Shown here: positions 24,601-32,781 of the stretch, one piece after another | Numbering within the stretch: position 1 is the first letter of the stretch | Layout of the letters: every line of letters begins with the position of its first letter | NCBI RefSeq assembly: GCF_001425055.1 | Contig: NZ_LMDK01000012.1 | Coordinates: 1,030,205-1,094,204, forward strand | DNA from: Pelomonas sp. Root1237 | GTDB taxonomy: Bacteria > Pseudomonadota > Gammaproteobacteria > Burkholderiales > Burkholderiaceae_C | DNA: 64,000 bases | Direction of reading: 5' to 3' | Position numbers and translations under genes: made by a program | Notes under the pieces: generated by a model | What the model was told of the DNA's origin: nothing | What the model saw: the letters and a program-made list of their open reading frames with translations, nothing else | The model's database searches: none

Positions 24601-24726
24601 CACAGCGCCACGGCCCGACGCTTTGCTCGCTGATATGAAGGACAGCCTGTTCTGCGCCACGCATCAGGAGCAGGTCCGTGACGCCGCGTCGGCGCTTCGC
24701 CGCCGGCAGCGACGAAGCGAAGGCCG

Positions 24727-25062
24727 TCAGGGGTGCACGGGTTGATGCCGTGGATGATGCTTGGCAATCGCAGCACCGACTGCGCGTTTGAGCTTGTGCA
24801 CCGCTCCGGCGATGGCCTGGTGCGCGTTGGCGGCGCTGTCGTTCACGACGATGGCCTCTTCGCCGCTGAGCCGTGCATCGAGCATGCAATGAATGTCGTC
24901 GGTTCCAGACTTGGCCCGGCTGTTCGCGTCGGACAGATGAACTTCGACGCGCGTGACGCGTTCGCCAAAGCGCCCGAGTGCGGCATTGACGACCGCGTCG
25001 AGATGGTCGGTCATCGCCGCGCTGCCGTCGGTGTTGGGGTCCGTGTGGAGCAAGATCTGCAT
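24727..25062 (-). CDS. HPF/RaiA-like ribosome hibernation protein
   Basis: A 111-residue protein. The ATG at 25062 was chosen because an AAGGA ribosome-binding site lies just before it; an ATG four codons upstream would place that sequence inside the gene. The layout, with 'MQILLHTD', 'VNAALGRFGERVTRVEVHLSD', 'CMLDARLSGEEAIVVND' and 'AIAGAVHKLKRAVGAAIAKH', matches the beta-alpha-beta-beta-beta-alpha fold of HPF/RaiA proteins. These bind the small ribosomal subunit in stress. It lies downstream of norB on the same strand with a 151-base gap, so it may respond to low oxygen or nitric oxide. It lacks the long-HPF C-terminal dimerisation domain. Confidence 0.75.
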   Translation of the reverse strand: MQILLHTDPNTDGSAAMTDHLDAVVNAALGRFGERVTRVEVHLSDANSRAKSGTDDIHCMLDARLSGEEAIVVNDSAANAHQAIAGAVHKLKRAVGAAIAKHHPRHQPVHP

Positions 25063-25213
25063 GGGGTCCTTCAAAGTCGTGCGAAGCGTTTGTGCGGCCG
25101 GAGCTGTCAGCCCTAGTTTGTGCGGTGCGATCGTCCGGGTCCGTGCGCTGTCGCACGGTCGCGTACCGTGCCCGTCATGCCTGCAGCGGGCAGGGCGGGC
25201 GCGATCACAAGCA

Positions 25214-27547
25214 CTACACCGGCAGCTTCGCGGGGACGAGCAATGGGCGTATCGACTTGGCGCCCTCCCGCACGCCGAGGTACGCCTTGACCGACGCGAT
25301 CACCAGCGGCACGGCCCCGAACACGATGAACACCACGTCGCCCGGCATGCGCATCCATTCGAGCAGCTGCGAACGTTCGCTGGCGATGTAGTCCAGGCTG
25401 CGGGCATGCCAGTAGCCGTTGTGCAGGACGTCCCACAGCTGCAGCAGCCCCGCCGGGAACAGGCTCAGGCCCACCATCAGCGCCAAGCCGCCGTTGGTGC
25501 CCCAGAACGCGACCCGGACATACCTTTCGATCGCAGGCCAACGTGAGTCATCGCTGGTCTGGCGCAGCACGAAGACCATCAGCGCGATCCCCAGCATGCC
25601 GAAGACACCCATCATGGCCGAGTGCCCGTGGGCGGGCGTCAGCAGCGTGCCGACTTCGTAGTAGCTGACGATCGGCAGGTTGATCAGGAAGCCGAGCATC
25701 CCCGCACCGACGAAGTTCCAGAAGCCGACCGCCATCAGGAAATGGAAGGCCCACTTGTGCGGGATCTCGATGGCTTTGCCCGTGGCGTCGCGCACGCCGC
25801 GCGTGGTGCGCACGAAGTCCCATGCGTCGAGCGTCAGCAAGGTCAACGGAACCACCTCGAGGGCGGAGAACAAGGCCGACAAGGCCATGTTGAAGTTGCT
25901 CTGGCCGGTGAAGTACCAGTGATGGCCGGTGCCCATCAGGCCGCCGAGAAAATACAGGATCGCGTCGAGATAGATCACACGCAAGGCCACATTGCGGCGA
26001 GCCAGGCCGAGCTGGAAGAACGTGAGCGCCACCACGGTCGTGGCGAAGAACTCGAAGAAGCCTTCGACCCACAGATGGATGATCCAGAAGCGCCAGGTGT
26101 CGACCACCGTGTAGTTGGCCTTGGCACCAATGAACAGCGCCGGAATGTAGAACAGCGGAATCGCGATGGCGGCGACCAGGAACATCCTGACGATGGGCCG
26201 CACCGTGGGGTTCGCGAGCGCGTTGGGCCGCACCAGGATCCACAGCAGTGCGAACCACGCGAAGAGGCCGGCCACCAGAAGGTATTGCCACACTCTGCCG
26301 AGTTCGAGGTATTCCCAGCCCTGGTTGCCGAGCCAGAACCACCAATCGCCAAGCACCTGCGAGATTCCCAGCCATTCCCCGAGCAGGCTGCCGCCAATCA
26401 CCAGGGCAAAGGCTGCGAAGAGCACGTGCGTCAAGGGTGCGAGCCAGCGCGGCTCGTCTTTGCGCAGTGAACGCCCGAGAAACAGCGCCGCAGCGACATA
26501 GGCGGTCGCGATCCAGAAGATCGCCAGCTGCAGGTGCCAGGTTCGCAGCAGATTGCTGGGAAAGATGCGTTCGAGGTCGAAGCCGTAGAAGCTGCCCGGG
26601 TCGGCGCGGTAGTGTGCGACACCGCCGCCGACCAGCGTCTGCCCCAGCAAGAGTACGGCGACCACCACGAAGAACTTGACCAGCGCTTTCTGCCCGTCGC
26701 TGGACTGGCCCGGCAGCAGCTGCGGCCTGACCTTGTGGCCCCGGGTGACCCAGCCGAGGTAATCGAACTTGCCGAAGGCCAGCAGCACCACGGCGATCCC
26801 GGCCAACAGCACCACGAGGCTCAGGGCGCTCCAGAACAGGGCTCCGGCGACCGGCCGGTTGCCAACGTTCGGGTCGTAGGGAAAGTTGTTGGTATAGGAA
26901 TAGCTTTCGCCCGGCCGCACGGCGACGGAAGCCCACGCGGCCCAGCTGACGAAGGCTGTGAACTGCCTCAGCTCCGCGCGGTCCGTGATCAGGTCGGCCG
27001 AGAGCCCCCCATTGAGCGCCGGGTCGTGAAAGTAGCGGGTCCAGTGCTCGATCAGCTCTCGATGAGCCGCCGCTTGCGAGGCGGTCAGCCGCAACACCCC
27101 GGTGTCGGGGTCGTAGCGGTTGGTCTTCAGCTCGACCGCCGCCTCGGCGCGCACCGCCGCCTGCTGAGACGGCGTCAGATCCGAAAAGGGTTGCTGGTGA
27201 CGCGCCAGCGCGATGGACTGGGCCGTGACTTCGCCCATTCGGTGCAAGGCCGCGGCCGCGTAATCTGGCCCAAGGTAGGCGCCGTGGCCCCAGATGCTGC
27301 CGTTGGCCATCAGCCCGTATTTCAGGAACACGGCCTGGCCTTCTGCGATGTCGTCGCCGCTGAATTGCAGCGAGCCTGCAAGGTCCGTCGCCTGCGCGGG
27401 GATGGGCGGTGCATTGCGGTAGGCGAGCAACGTGACTGCGATGAGGCCGGCAAAGCCGAGCGCCATCACGATCAACACGGTGCGGACCCACCATGGCGAC
27501 AAGGGGCCGTCGTCCTCGTCGGTCAGAGGCAGCGCAGCTTCATTCAT
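25214..27547 (-). CDS. norB: Quinol-dependent nitric oxide reductase (qNor)
   Basis: A 777-residue membrane enzyme that reduces NO to N2O using quinol. The first ~240 residues contain a membrane helix and a periplasmic cytochrome-c-like domain without a CXXCH haem motif ('EGQAVFLKYGLMANGSIWGHGAYLG'), the hallmark of the single-subunit qNor. The rest is the haem-copper oxidase-like core. Haem and iron ligands are visible in 'TWHLQLAIFWIATAYV', 'IIHLWVEGFFEFFATT', 'GTGHHWYFTG' and 'TPAHGHSAMMG'. Start at 27547 follows GGGAA; an upstream ATG at 27580 adds 11 residues. It probably detoxifies NO or completes partial denitrification; no other denitrification gene is nearby. Confidence 0.93.
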   Translation of the reverse strand: MNEAALPLTDEDDGPLSPWWVRTVLIVMALGFAGLIAVTLLAYRNAPPIPAQATDLAGSLQFSGDDIAEGQAVFLKYGLMANGSIWGHGAYLGPDYAAAALHRMGEVTAQSIALARHQQPFSDLTPSQQAAVRAEAAVELKTNRYDPDTGVLRLTASQAAAHRELIEHWTRYFHDPALNGGLSADLITDRAELRQFTAFVSWAAWASVAVRPGESYSYTNNFPYDPNVGNRPVAGALFWSALSLVVLLAGIAVVLLAFGKFDYLGWVTRGHKVRPQLLPGQSSDGQKALVKFFVVVAVLLLGQTLVGGGVAHYRADPGSFYGFDLERIFPSNLLRTWHLQLAIFWIATAYVAAALFLGRSLRKDEPRWLAPLTHVLFAAFALVIGGSLLGEWLGISQVLGDWWFWLGNQGWEYLELGRVWQYLLVAGLFAWFALLWILVRPNALANPTVRPIVRMFLVAAIAIPLFYIPALFIGAKANYTVVDTWRFWIIHLWVEGFFEFFATTVVALTFFQLGLARRNVALRVIYLDAILYFLGGLMGTGHHWYFTGQSNFNMALSALFSALEVVPLTLLTLDAWDFVRTTRGVRDATGKAIEIPHKWAFHFLMAVGFWNFVGAGMLGFLINLPIVSYYEVGTLLTPAHGHSAMMGVFGMLGIALMVFVLRQTSDDSRWPAIERYVRVAFWGTNGGLALMVGLSLFPAGLLQLWDVLHNGYWHARSLDYIASERSQLLEWMRMPGDVVFIVFGAVPLVIASVKAYLGVREGAKSIRPLLVPAKLPV

Positions 27548-27764
27548 GATGGTTCCCAGCGGGCGGACATTGCCGGCCATCGTGCACGCCCCTCAGCCTG
27601 GTGTATGTGCGCCAGCAGACGCACGCGGCCGTTTTACGCGGCTGGCTTGGGCCAGCGAGTGCCCATCACCGTTTAGTAGTGGGAGCGCGCCAGCCCTTCC
27701 ACAGTGTTGGGGATGCCTTCCTGAGAGAGGCCGAATGAAATCAGGCCCAGGGGAGGGGAGTGCC

Positions 27765-28097
27765 ATGAACGCAATACTGGGAGATCGCGCCGTGGGCAAT
27801 TTGGAGTTCCGAGCGCTGAAATCGGCGCTCGGTGTTGGCCTTGCGATTGGACTCCCACAGTATCAGCTCCGGCCCGGACAAGGCCTCCGTACCGCCCGAA
27901 TGGAAAGATGCTTTCGCCCAGCTGGGTGAAGCGCCTGTCGTGAAGCGGCTACGGATGCACCGCGCCTATGACGCCTCCTTCGTGCCGGCCGCGGCCACGG
28001 CCAAGAAGCCCAGCTGGTCTCGGAGCTGGGCGTGGCACTCGCGTTCGACTATCACGTGCAGAACGGCGACTCACGCGTGCAGGCGTGGCCGAATTAG
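27765..28097 (+). pseudogene. Frameshifted remnant of a small gene
   Basis: An ATG at 27765 follows a very strong GGAGGGGAG ribosome-binding site, but that frame stops at 27929. The neighbouring frame from about 27862 to 28005 reads like protein ('VPPEWKDAFAQLGEAPVVKR', 'RAYDASFVPAAATA'). From about 28005 the original frame again reads convincingly ('QLVSELGVALAFDYHVQNGD') and stops at 28097. The last motif resembles the 'LALAFDI.VQNGG' segment of certain phage or cell-wall-hydrolase-associated proteins; I recognise the pattern but cannot name the family. Two compensating frameshifts suggest a decayed gene, or less likely sequencing errors. Confidence 0.45.
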
Positions 28098-28166
28098 CCG
28101 CAGCGGCCTGAAAGGCCAGTGTGTGGCGCCGCCGGCGTCGATTCATTGTTGGGAGTGGGAGGGGAC

Positions 28167-30800
28167 ATGCCAAAGAGACTCGTGTTGTGCTCGGACGGAA
28201 CGGGCAACAGTTCCGCCAAGGCGGAAAAGACCAATGTCTGGCGCATCTTCCAGGCACTGGACCAGACCGAGCCCGACCAGCTTGCGCACTATGACGACGG
28301 CGTGGGCACGTCGTCCAACAAATACCTGGCCGCCCTGGGCGGCGCGTTCGGCTACGGCCTCAAGCGCAACGTCATCGACCTCTACAAGTTCGTCTGCCGG
28401 GTCTGGGAGCCGGGCGACGAGATCTACGGCTTCGGGTTCAGCCGGGGCGCATACACCATTCGCGTGGTGGTCGCACTGATCGAGAGCCAGGGCCTGGTGC
28501 AGGGGCGGTCCGAGTCTGAACTGCATGCGCACGCGCTGGCGGCGTACCGCCGCTACCGCAACGAGACCTATCCGTCCTGGAGCCCCATCGTCTGGCTGGG
28601 CCGCCGGCTGCGCGACCTGCTGCTGCTGCCCTCGACGCTCGCCGGCAGGCGCCACATTCAGGACTTGCCGCCGGAGCGGCGCAAGGTCCCTATCCGCTTC
28701 CTTGGCCTGTGGGACACCGTGGCGGCGTATGGGATGCCAGTGGACGAGCTCAAGTGGGGAATCTCGCTGCTGATCTGGCCCATGGTGTCAAAGGACCATC
28801 ACTTGAGCGTGCAAGTCCGGCGCGCCTGCCATGCGCTGTCGCTGGATGACGAGCGCCAGACCTTCCATCCCATCCTCTTCGATGAGGCTCACGAGGCTGC
28901 GCTGGTCGCCGCGAACAAGGTGCCGCCGGACCGGTTGACGCAGGTGTGGTTCTCCGGCGCCCACTCCAACGTGGGTGGCGGCTACCCGGAGGACCAGCAA
29001 TCGCTGGTGACGCTGGACTGGATGATCAGCCAGGCCAGTGATGCAGGCCTGCGGCTGGACGCGCGAACCGTGCAGGAGGTGGCCCAGGAAAAGTCGCCCT
29101 TTGCCCGGCTGTACGACGCCCGCGCGGGCGCAGGCTCGTACTACCGCTACGCGCCGCGGCGCGTGGACATGGGCATGGACAAGACCACGGGCCAGCCCAT
29201 CCGCGCCATCGTGCATGGCAGCGTTATCGCGCGCATCGCCTACGGCTCGGATGCCTACGCGCCGATCGCGCTGCCCGCCGAGTTTGATGTGCTGGCGCCG
29301 GACGGCTCGCTGCTGCCCATGGTGGGGTTCGAGGACCGGGGCATGAAGCTGTCCAAGTCCACGACGGCGCAGGCCAGCGTGGCGGCATCAAGGACCGAGA
29401 AGGTCAGGGTGGCCATCGAAAAGATCGGCGCGCCCTTGCAAGGCATGGTGGAACAGATCCGCGACACCGTCTGGTTGCGCCGGGTCGCGTATTTCGCGTT
29501 TTTGTTCGCGACGTTGGCGTTGGTGATTTATCCGTTGGACGCCAAGAAATTCGCCGCGGCGATGTTTGAAACGCTTGGCCGGGCCAACGAACAGCTGGGC
29601 GGCCGCGCGGAGGCTACATCGGACGGGATCAACGAGACCTTGAAGGGCATCGTCGAGCCCTGGAGGCCGCAGTTGCGCGAGCTGGCGCCCAATTGGGCCA
29701 GAGGCTGGGTCGAGGCCTTCTGCGAGCAGCCGTTCGGGATGCTGGTCGTCATCGCGATGGTGGGGGGCCTGTTCCAGGTCAGCAACTTCCTTCGGCAGCG
29801 CGTTCATGACCGTGCCTGGTTTGCCTGGCATGCTGACCGGCGCGAGGACTACGTGACCTGGGTCCGCGACTCGGCGAAGAACTCCACCCTCAAGGCGGCG
29901 GCGCTCCTGGGCGTCGTGGTGGTGGTGGTCCTTGCATACACCAAGTGGCAAACATGGGCCGATGTCAGCCCGGTTCTGAAGCTGCTGGTTGTAGCCCTGC
30001 TGGCGGTCCTGCTCTGGCGGGTGCGCGTCCAGCGGCGGATCGAGAAGGTCATCGACGGCCACGTGCCCAGCACGCCCACGCTGAAGGTGGCCCGGGTGTT
30101 GCGCAACAACCCGTTCCTGATTGGCGCGGCCTGGCTGATTTCCCGGGGCATCGTGCCGCTGATCTTTGCGTTGGCGCTGCTGTACCTGATCGTGGGCGGC
30201 GTCAGCCACTTCGTCGCGCGCAGCGCGGACTCGGCGGGAGCGTTCTGCACGCCTTCAAAATCTTTACGGGACGTCGGCGACAGTCCCCTTGCTCCTAACG
30301 CGCGTTTCGACACGAGCGAGGTCTGCTGGGCCACGGGCCTTTCCGTCAAGGCGGACCAGTCGTATGAAATCGAGCTGGACACCGGCGCCAGCCCGCCTTG
30401 GTACGACAAGGGCGTCGAGGCCAGCGTGGCGGGGCTGAAGGCACGGGGCTGGCCGCACAACCTCTTTGCGCTCATCAAGCGCTCATGGGATGTCGACTAC
30501 TTTGTTCCCATGATTCGCATCGGCCAGCGCGGCAACGTCGAGCCGGCCTTGAAGATGCAGCCTATTGAAAAGGGCTCTGGCAAGGCGAAGCTGACGTTCA
30601 CGGCGTCGCGCGACGGTGAGCTGTTCCTGTACCTCAGCGACGCCATCGTGCCGGTCCCCTACATTGCCAACTGGTTCTACAGCAACAACTGCGGCTCGGC
30701 GGCCGTGACCGTGGGGCCTTCGCCGTCCGCCTCGGCCGCGAGCACCGCCGAGGCCACCCCGCCGGCGCCGGCTGGCGAAAACTGTCCGCGCAGGCATTGA
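28167..30800 (+). CDS. DUF2235 alpha/beta-hydrolase with membrane segments
   Basis: An 877-residue protein, start set at the ATG at 28167 after GGGAGGGGAC. The N-terminal ~340 residues are DUF2235: 'RLVLCSDGTGN' at the start and 'GFGFSRGAYTIR' carrying the nucleophile serine, with 'SGAHSNVGGGYPE' near the end of the domain. DUF2235 includes Tle1-type phospholipase effectors of type VI secretion as well as many free-standing proteins. Hydrophobic stretches near residues 434-455, 523-541, 580-592, 604-618 and 664-680 suggest about five membrane passes. The last ~190 residues look extracytoplasmic. It is followed by a lipoprotein and a small soluble protein, perhaps one unit. Confidence 0.8.
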   Translation: MPKRLVLCSDGTGNSSAKAEKTNVWRIFQALDQTEPDQLAHYDDGVGTSSNKYLAALGGAFGYGLKRNVIDLYKFVCRVWEPGDEIYGFGFSRGAYTIRVVVALIESQGLVQGRSESELHAHALAAYRRYRNETYPSWSPIVWLGRRLRDLLLLPSTLAGRRHIQDLPPERRKVPIRFLGLWDTVAAYGMPVDELKWGISLLIWPMVSKDHHLSVQVRRACHALSLDDERQTFHPILFDEAHEAALVAANKVPPDRLTQVWFSGAHSNVGGGYPEDQQSLVTLDWMISQASDAGLRLDARTVQEVAQEKSPFARLYDARAGAGSYYRYAPRRVDMGMDKTTGQPIRAIVHGSVIARIAYGSDAYAPIALPAEFDVLAPDGSLLPMVGFEDRGMKLSKSTTAQASVAASRTEKVRVAIEKIGAPLQGMVEQIRDTVWLRRVAYFAFLFATLALVIYPLDAKKFAAAMFETLGRANEQLGGRAEATSDGINETLKGIVEPWRPQLRELAPNWARGWVEAFCEQPFGMLVVIAMVGGLFQVSNFLRQRVHDRAWFAWHADRREDYVTWVRDSAKNSTLKAAALLGVVVVVVLAYTKWQTWADVSPVLKLLVVALLAVLLWRVRVQRRIEKVIDGHVPSTPTLKVARVLRNNPFLIGAAWLISRGIVPLIFALALLYLIVGGVSHFVARSADSAGAFCTPSKSLRDVGDSPLAPNARFDTSEVCWATGLSVKADQSYEIELDTGASPPWYDKGVEASVAGLKARGWPHNLFALIKRSWDVDYFVPMIRIGQRGNVEPALKMQPIEKGSGKAKLTFTASRDGELFLYLSDAIVPVPYIANWFYSNNCGSAAVTVGPSPSASAASTAEATPPAPAGENCPRRH

Positions 30801-31007
30801 GCGTGCGATGCCCAGACCGCGTGCCGGCATCGCGCTCCGACGTGCAGCGGCGTCCATTCACCTGTTGCGGCGCGTCGAGCTTGCCGCCTTCTGGTGCATG
30901 AGTTTGCCTCGGGGGAATTTGTTGGCGGCCTCATTAACTTTTGGGATGAGCCTTCCCCCAGCGCCGCCGATCATTCACAGGCCTACAGGCTCAAAGGGGA
31001 GTGAGAC

Positions 31008-31931
31008 ATGAGCGTGCCATTGCGTGCGATTGCGGCCTTGGCCGTCCTGGCGTTGGCAGGCTGCGCCAACTACAAGGCGATCACCAACTTCGCCGTTGAG
31101 ACCACGAAGATGACGGGTGCCGTTCGACAGGAGATTCAGCAGGTCGCCAAGCTGTGCAATGACGCGGCGGACGTGCGCGTCTTGCTGTCGGAATCAACGC
31201 CAACGGGCGATGTAGAAGGTGCCAAGGCGCTCAAGAAGAGCTGTGGGTTGACGGGTGACGCCACCGTTGCGTTCCAGGAGGTCACTGTCGACACCTTGGA
31301 GCTCTACGCCAAGACCCTGCTAGCGATGGTTGACGACAAGCAGTTCGAGGTTCGCAGTTCCATTCAGGGAACGGCCAAGAAGTTGAGCGCACTCAAGGAC
31401 AAGGACGGCGCTTCGATCGTCAATCCAAAGAAGGTCACCGCTGTCGCCAGCGTGTTGTCGCTGCTCGCTGATGTCCTTGTGAAGGCCGAGCGAGAGGACG
31501 GCATCCGGCGGCTGGTGGCCGCAGGGCCGGACCTCGTGGCCAACGCGCGCGTCTTGCGAAGCTTTTTTGTCGACGAGGCCCAGCAGTCCAACTACGACGG
31601 CTGGCTGACCACGACCGCGCGCGTGACGCGGGGCAGCGAGATCAGTGTGGGCATGGGGAAACCCATGGCCGTAGCGGAGCCCATCCGAACAGCGGAACTG
31701 CGCCGGCAGATCGGGGTGACTTCGAAGGCGATCGACTCCCGCCTGGCCAAGGCGGGCAAAGCCGGCGATGTGCCCACCAAGATCGTCGCCGCCATCGACG
31801 CCTGGATTGTCTCTGTGCCGGTGTTTCAGCAAGAGGCGCTCAAGTCGGACCCGCGTGCGCTGCTGAACCAGTTGGACGACTTCCGGACCAAGACACTTGA
31901 GGCTCGGGATGCCATCGAGGCGGGCTTTTAA
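31008..31931 (+). CDS. Predicted lipoprotein of unknown function
   Basis: A 307-residue protein with a lipoprotein signal: basic start, hydrophobic stretch and lipobox 'LALAGC' with the cysteine at about residue 19. The mature part is mostly helical and charged ('NFAVETTKMTGAVRQEIQQV'), with no enzyme motif. The absence of Asp right after the cysteine (it is Ala) suggests outer-membrane sorting. It starts after GGGGAGTGAG and is followed 15 bases later by the 151-residue gene. With the DUF2235 gene it could be a toxin-immunity or envelope-stress module; this is inference. Confidence 0.75.
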   Translation: MSVPLRAIAALAVLALAGCANYKAITNFAVETTKMTGAVRQEIQQVAKLCNDAADVRVLLSESTPTGDVEGAKALKKSCGLTGDATVAFQEVTVDTLELYAKTLLAMVDDKQFEVRSSIQGTAKKLSALKDKDGASIVNPKKVTAVASVLSLLADVLVKAEREDGIRRLVAAGPDLVANARVLRSFFVDEAQQSNYDGWLTTTARVTRGSEISVGMGKPMAVAEPIRTAELRRQIGVTSKAIDSRLAKAGKAGDVPTKIVAAIDAWIVSVPVFQQEALKSDPRALLNQLDDFRTKTLEARDAIEAGF

Positions 31932-31946
31932 GCACAGGAACAGAGC

Positions 31947-32402
31947 ATGAGCACCGAAGCGAACAATGAATCCACAGGCACTTCCGGGCCTGAGCAGCAA
32001 CTCATCGCGGTAGCCCAGGTCGGGGATCAGCTTGACGAAGCCTCGCTGGCCTCGTTGAGAACGTTCCTGAACGACCAGCTTGATGCGCTCAATGAGGATT
32101 TGAAGAAGGCGACCGCGCAGGAGGTCATCGACGCCGTCCTGGCGACACAAGACCGCCTTGCAGCGAAAGCTACCGCTCTCACCGGCTTGAGCATCCTCTT
32201 GCAAGCAGGTGAAGCGAAGATTTCAGCTGAGCACATCAAGTCGGCGGTCGACGCGGCACAGCAGGTGATTGCCAAGGTCAAGAGCGTCAAGGCCAAGCTC
32301 GCCAAGATTGGCGCCGTCATCGACTTCGCTGCAGCGGTGCTGACGGGCAACGGCAAGACGATCGTGGAAGGTGCGGAGACCTTGAAGGAAGCGCTTAAAT
32401 AA
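31947..32402 (+). CDS. Small helical protein of unknown function
   Basis: A 151-residue acidic, Ala-rich protein with no signal peptide. It is nearly all predicted helix ('LRTFLNDQLDALNEDLKKAT', 'VDAAQQVIAKVKSVKAKL') with a hydrophobic C-terminal helix around residues 120-133 ('IGAVIDFAAAVLTG'). It lies 15 bases after the lipoprotein and is probably co-transcribed. I do not recognise a family. Confidence 0.65.
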   Translation: MSTEANNESTGTSGPEQQLIAVAQVGDQLDEASLASLRTFLNDQLDALNEDLKKATAQEVIDAVLATQDRLAAKATALTGLSILLQAGEAKISAEHIKSAVDAAQQVIAKVKSVKAKLAKIGAVIDFAAAVLTGNGKTIVEGAETLKEALK

Positions 32403-32781
32403 GTGGAGTAGTCGCTGCGAGGGACCGAGTGCGTCGATTTCTTGGCGCCTTTGTGGGAGGTAGCGCAGGATGAAGCCATTGCTGCGAGCACTTGGGCCGC
32501 AGTGCTTGGCGCTGCTATTTGGCAAGCTGAAGTTCCTCATGGGCGCCGCACGCCATTGATTTTACATAATGCACATTGTCGACAAACCAGGTGGTTGACG
32601 CGGTGTTGCGATAGAGCGCTTTCGAATTGGGTTCCTACACTTCCGGTACTTGCTGCCTGTTGTGTTCATGCTCCTGATGCTCCCATCAAAAACTTATGTC
32701 CTCGTTGATGACCAACTTCTTCCACGCGTCAGCAAAGGTGCGCTTCCAGGGTCAGCCCGACCGGCCCTTGCAGAGAACCTC
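32403..32781. other. Low-GC intergenic region upstream of GH2 gene
   Basis: About 380 bases, less GC-rich than its surroundings. A 29-codon frame (32470-32559) preceded by GGAGG encodes a hydrophobic peptide without a known match; it may be a gene relic. A perfect 10-base palindrome TTGTCGACAA lies at 32576-32585, just after the AT-rich TTTTACATAAT. This looks like an operator beside a promoter for the glycoside hydrolase genes, but that is unproven. Confidence 0.4.

Noticed and set aside
27748-27764. TGGCAC on the minus strand upstream of norB as a sigma-54 promoter
   Set aside because: The -24 box is followed by CCCC/TCCC instead of a TTGC -12 element, so the promoter is not supported.
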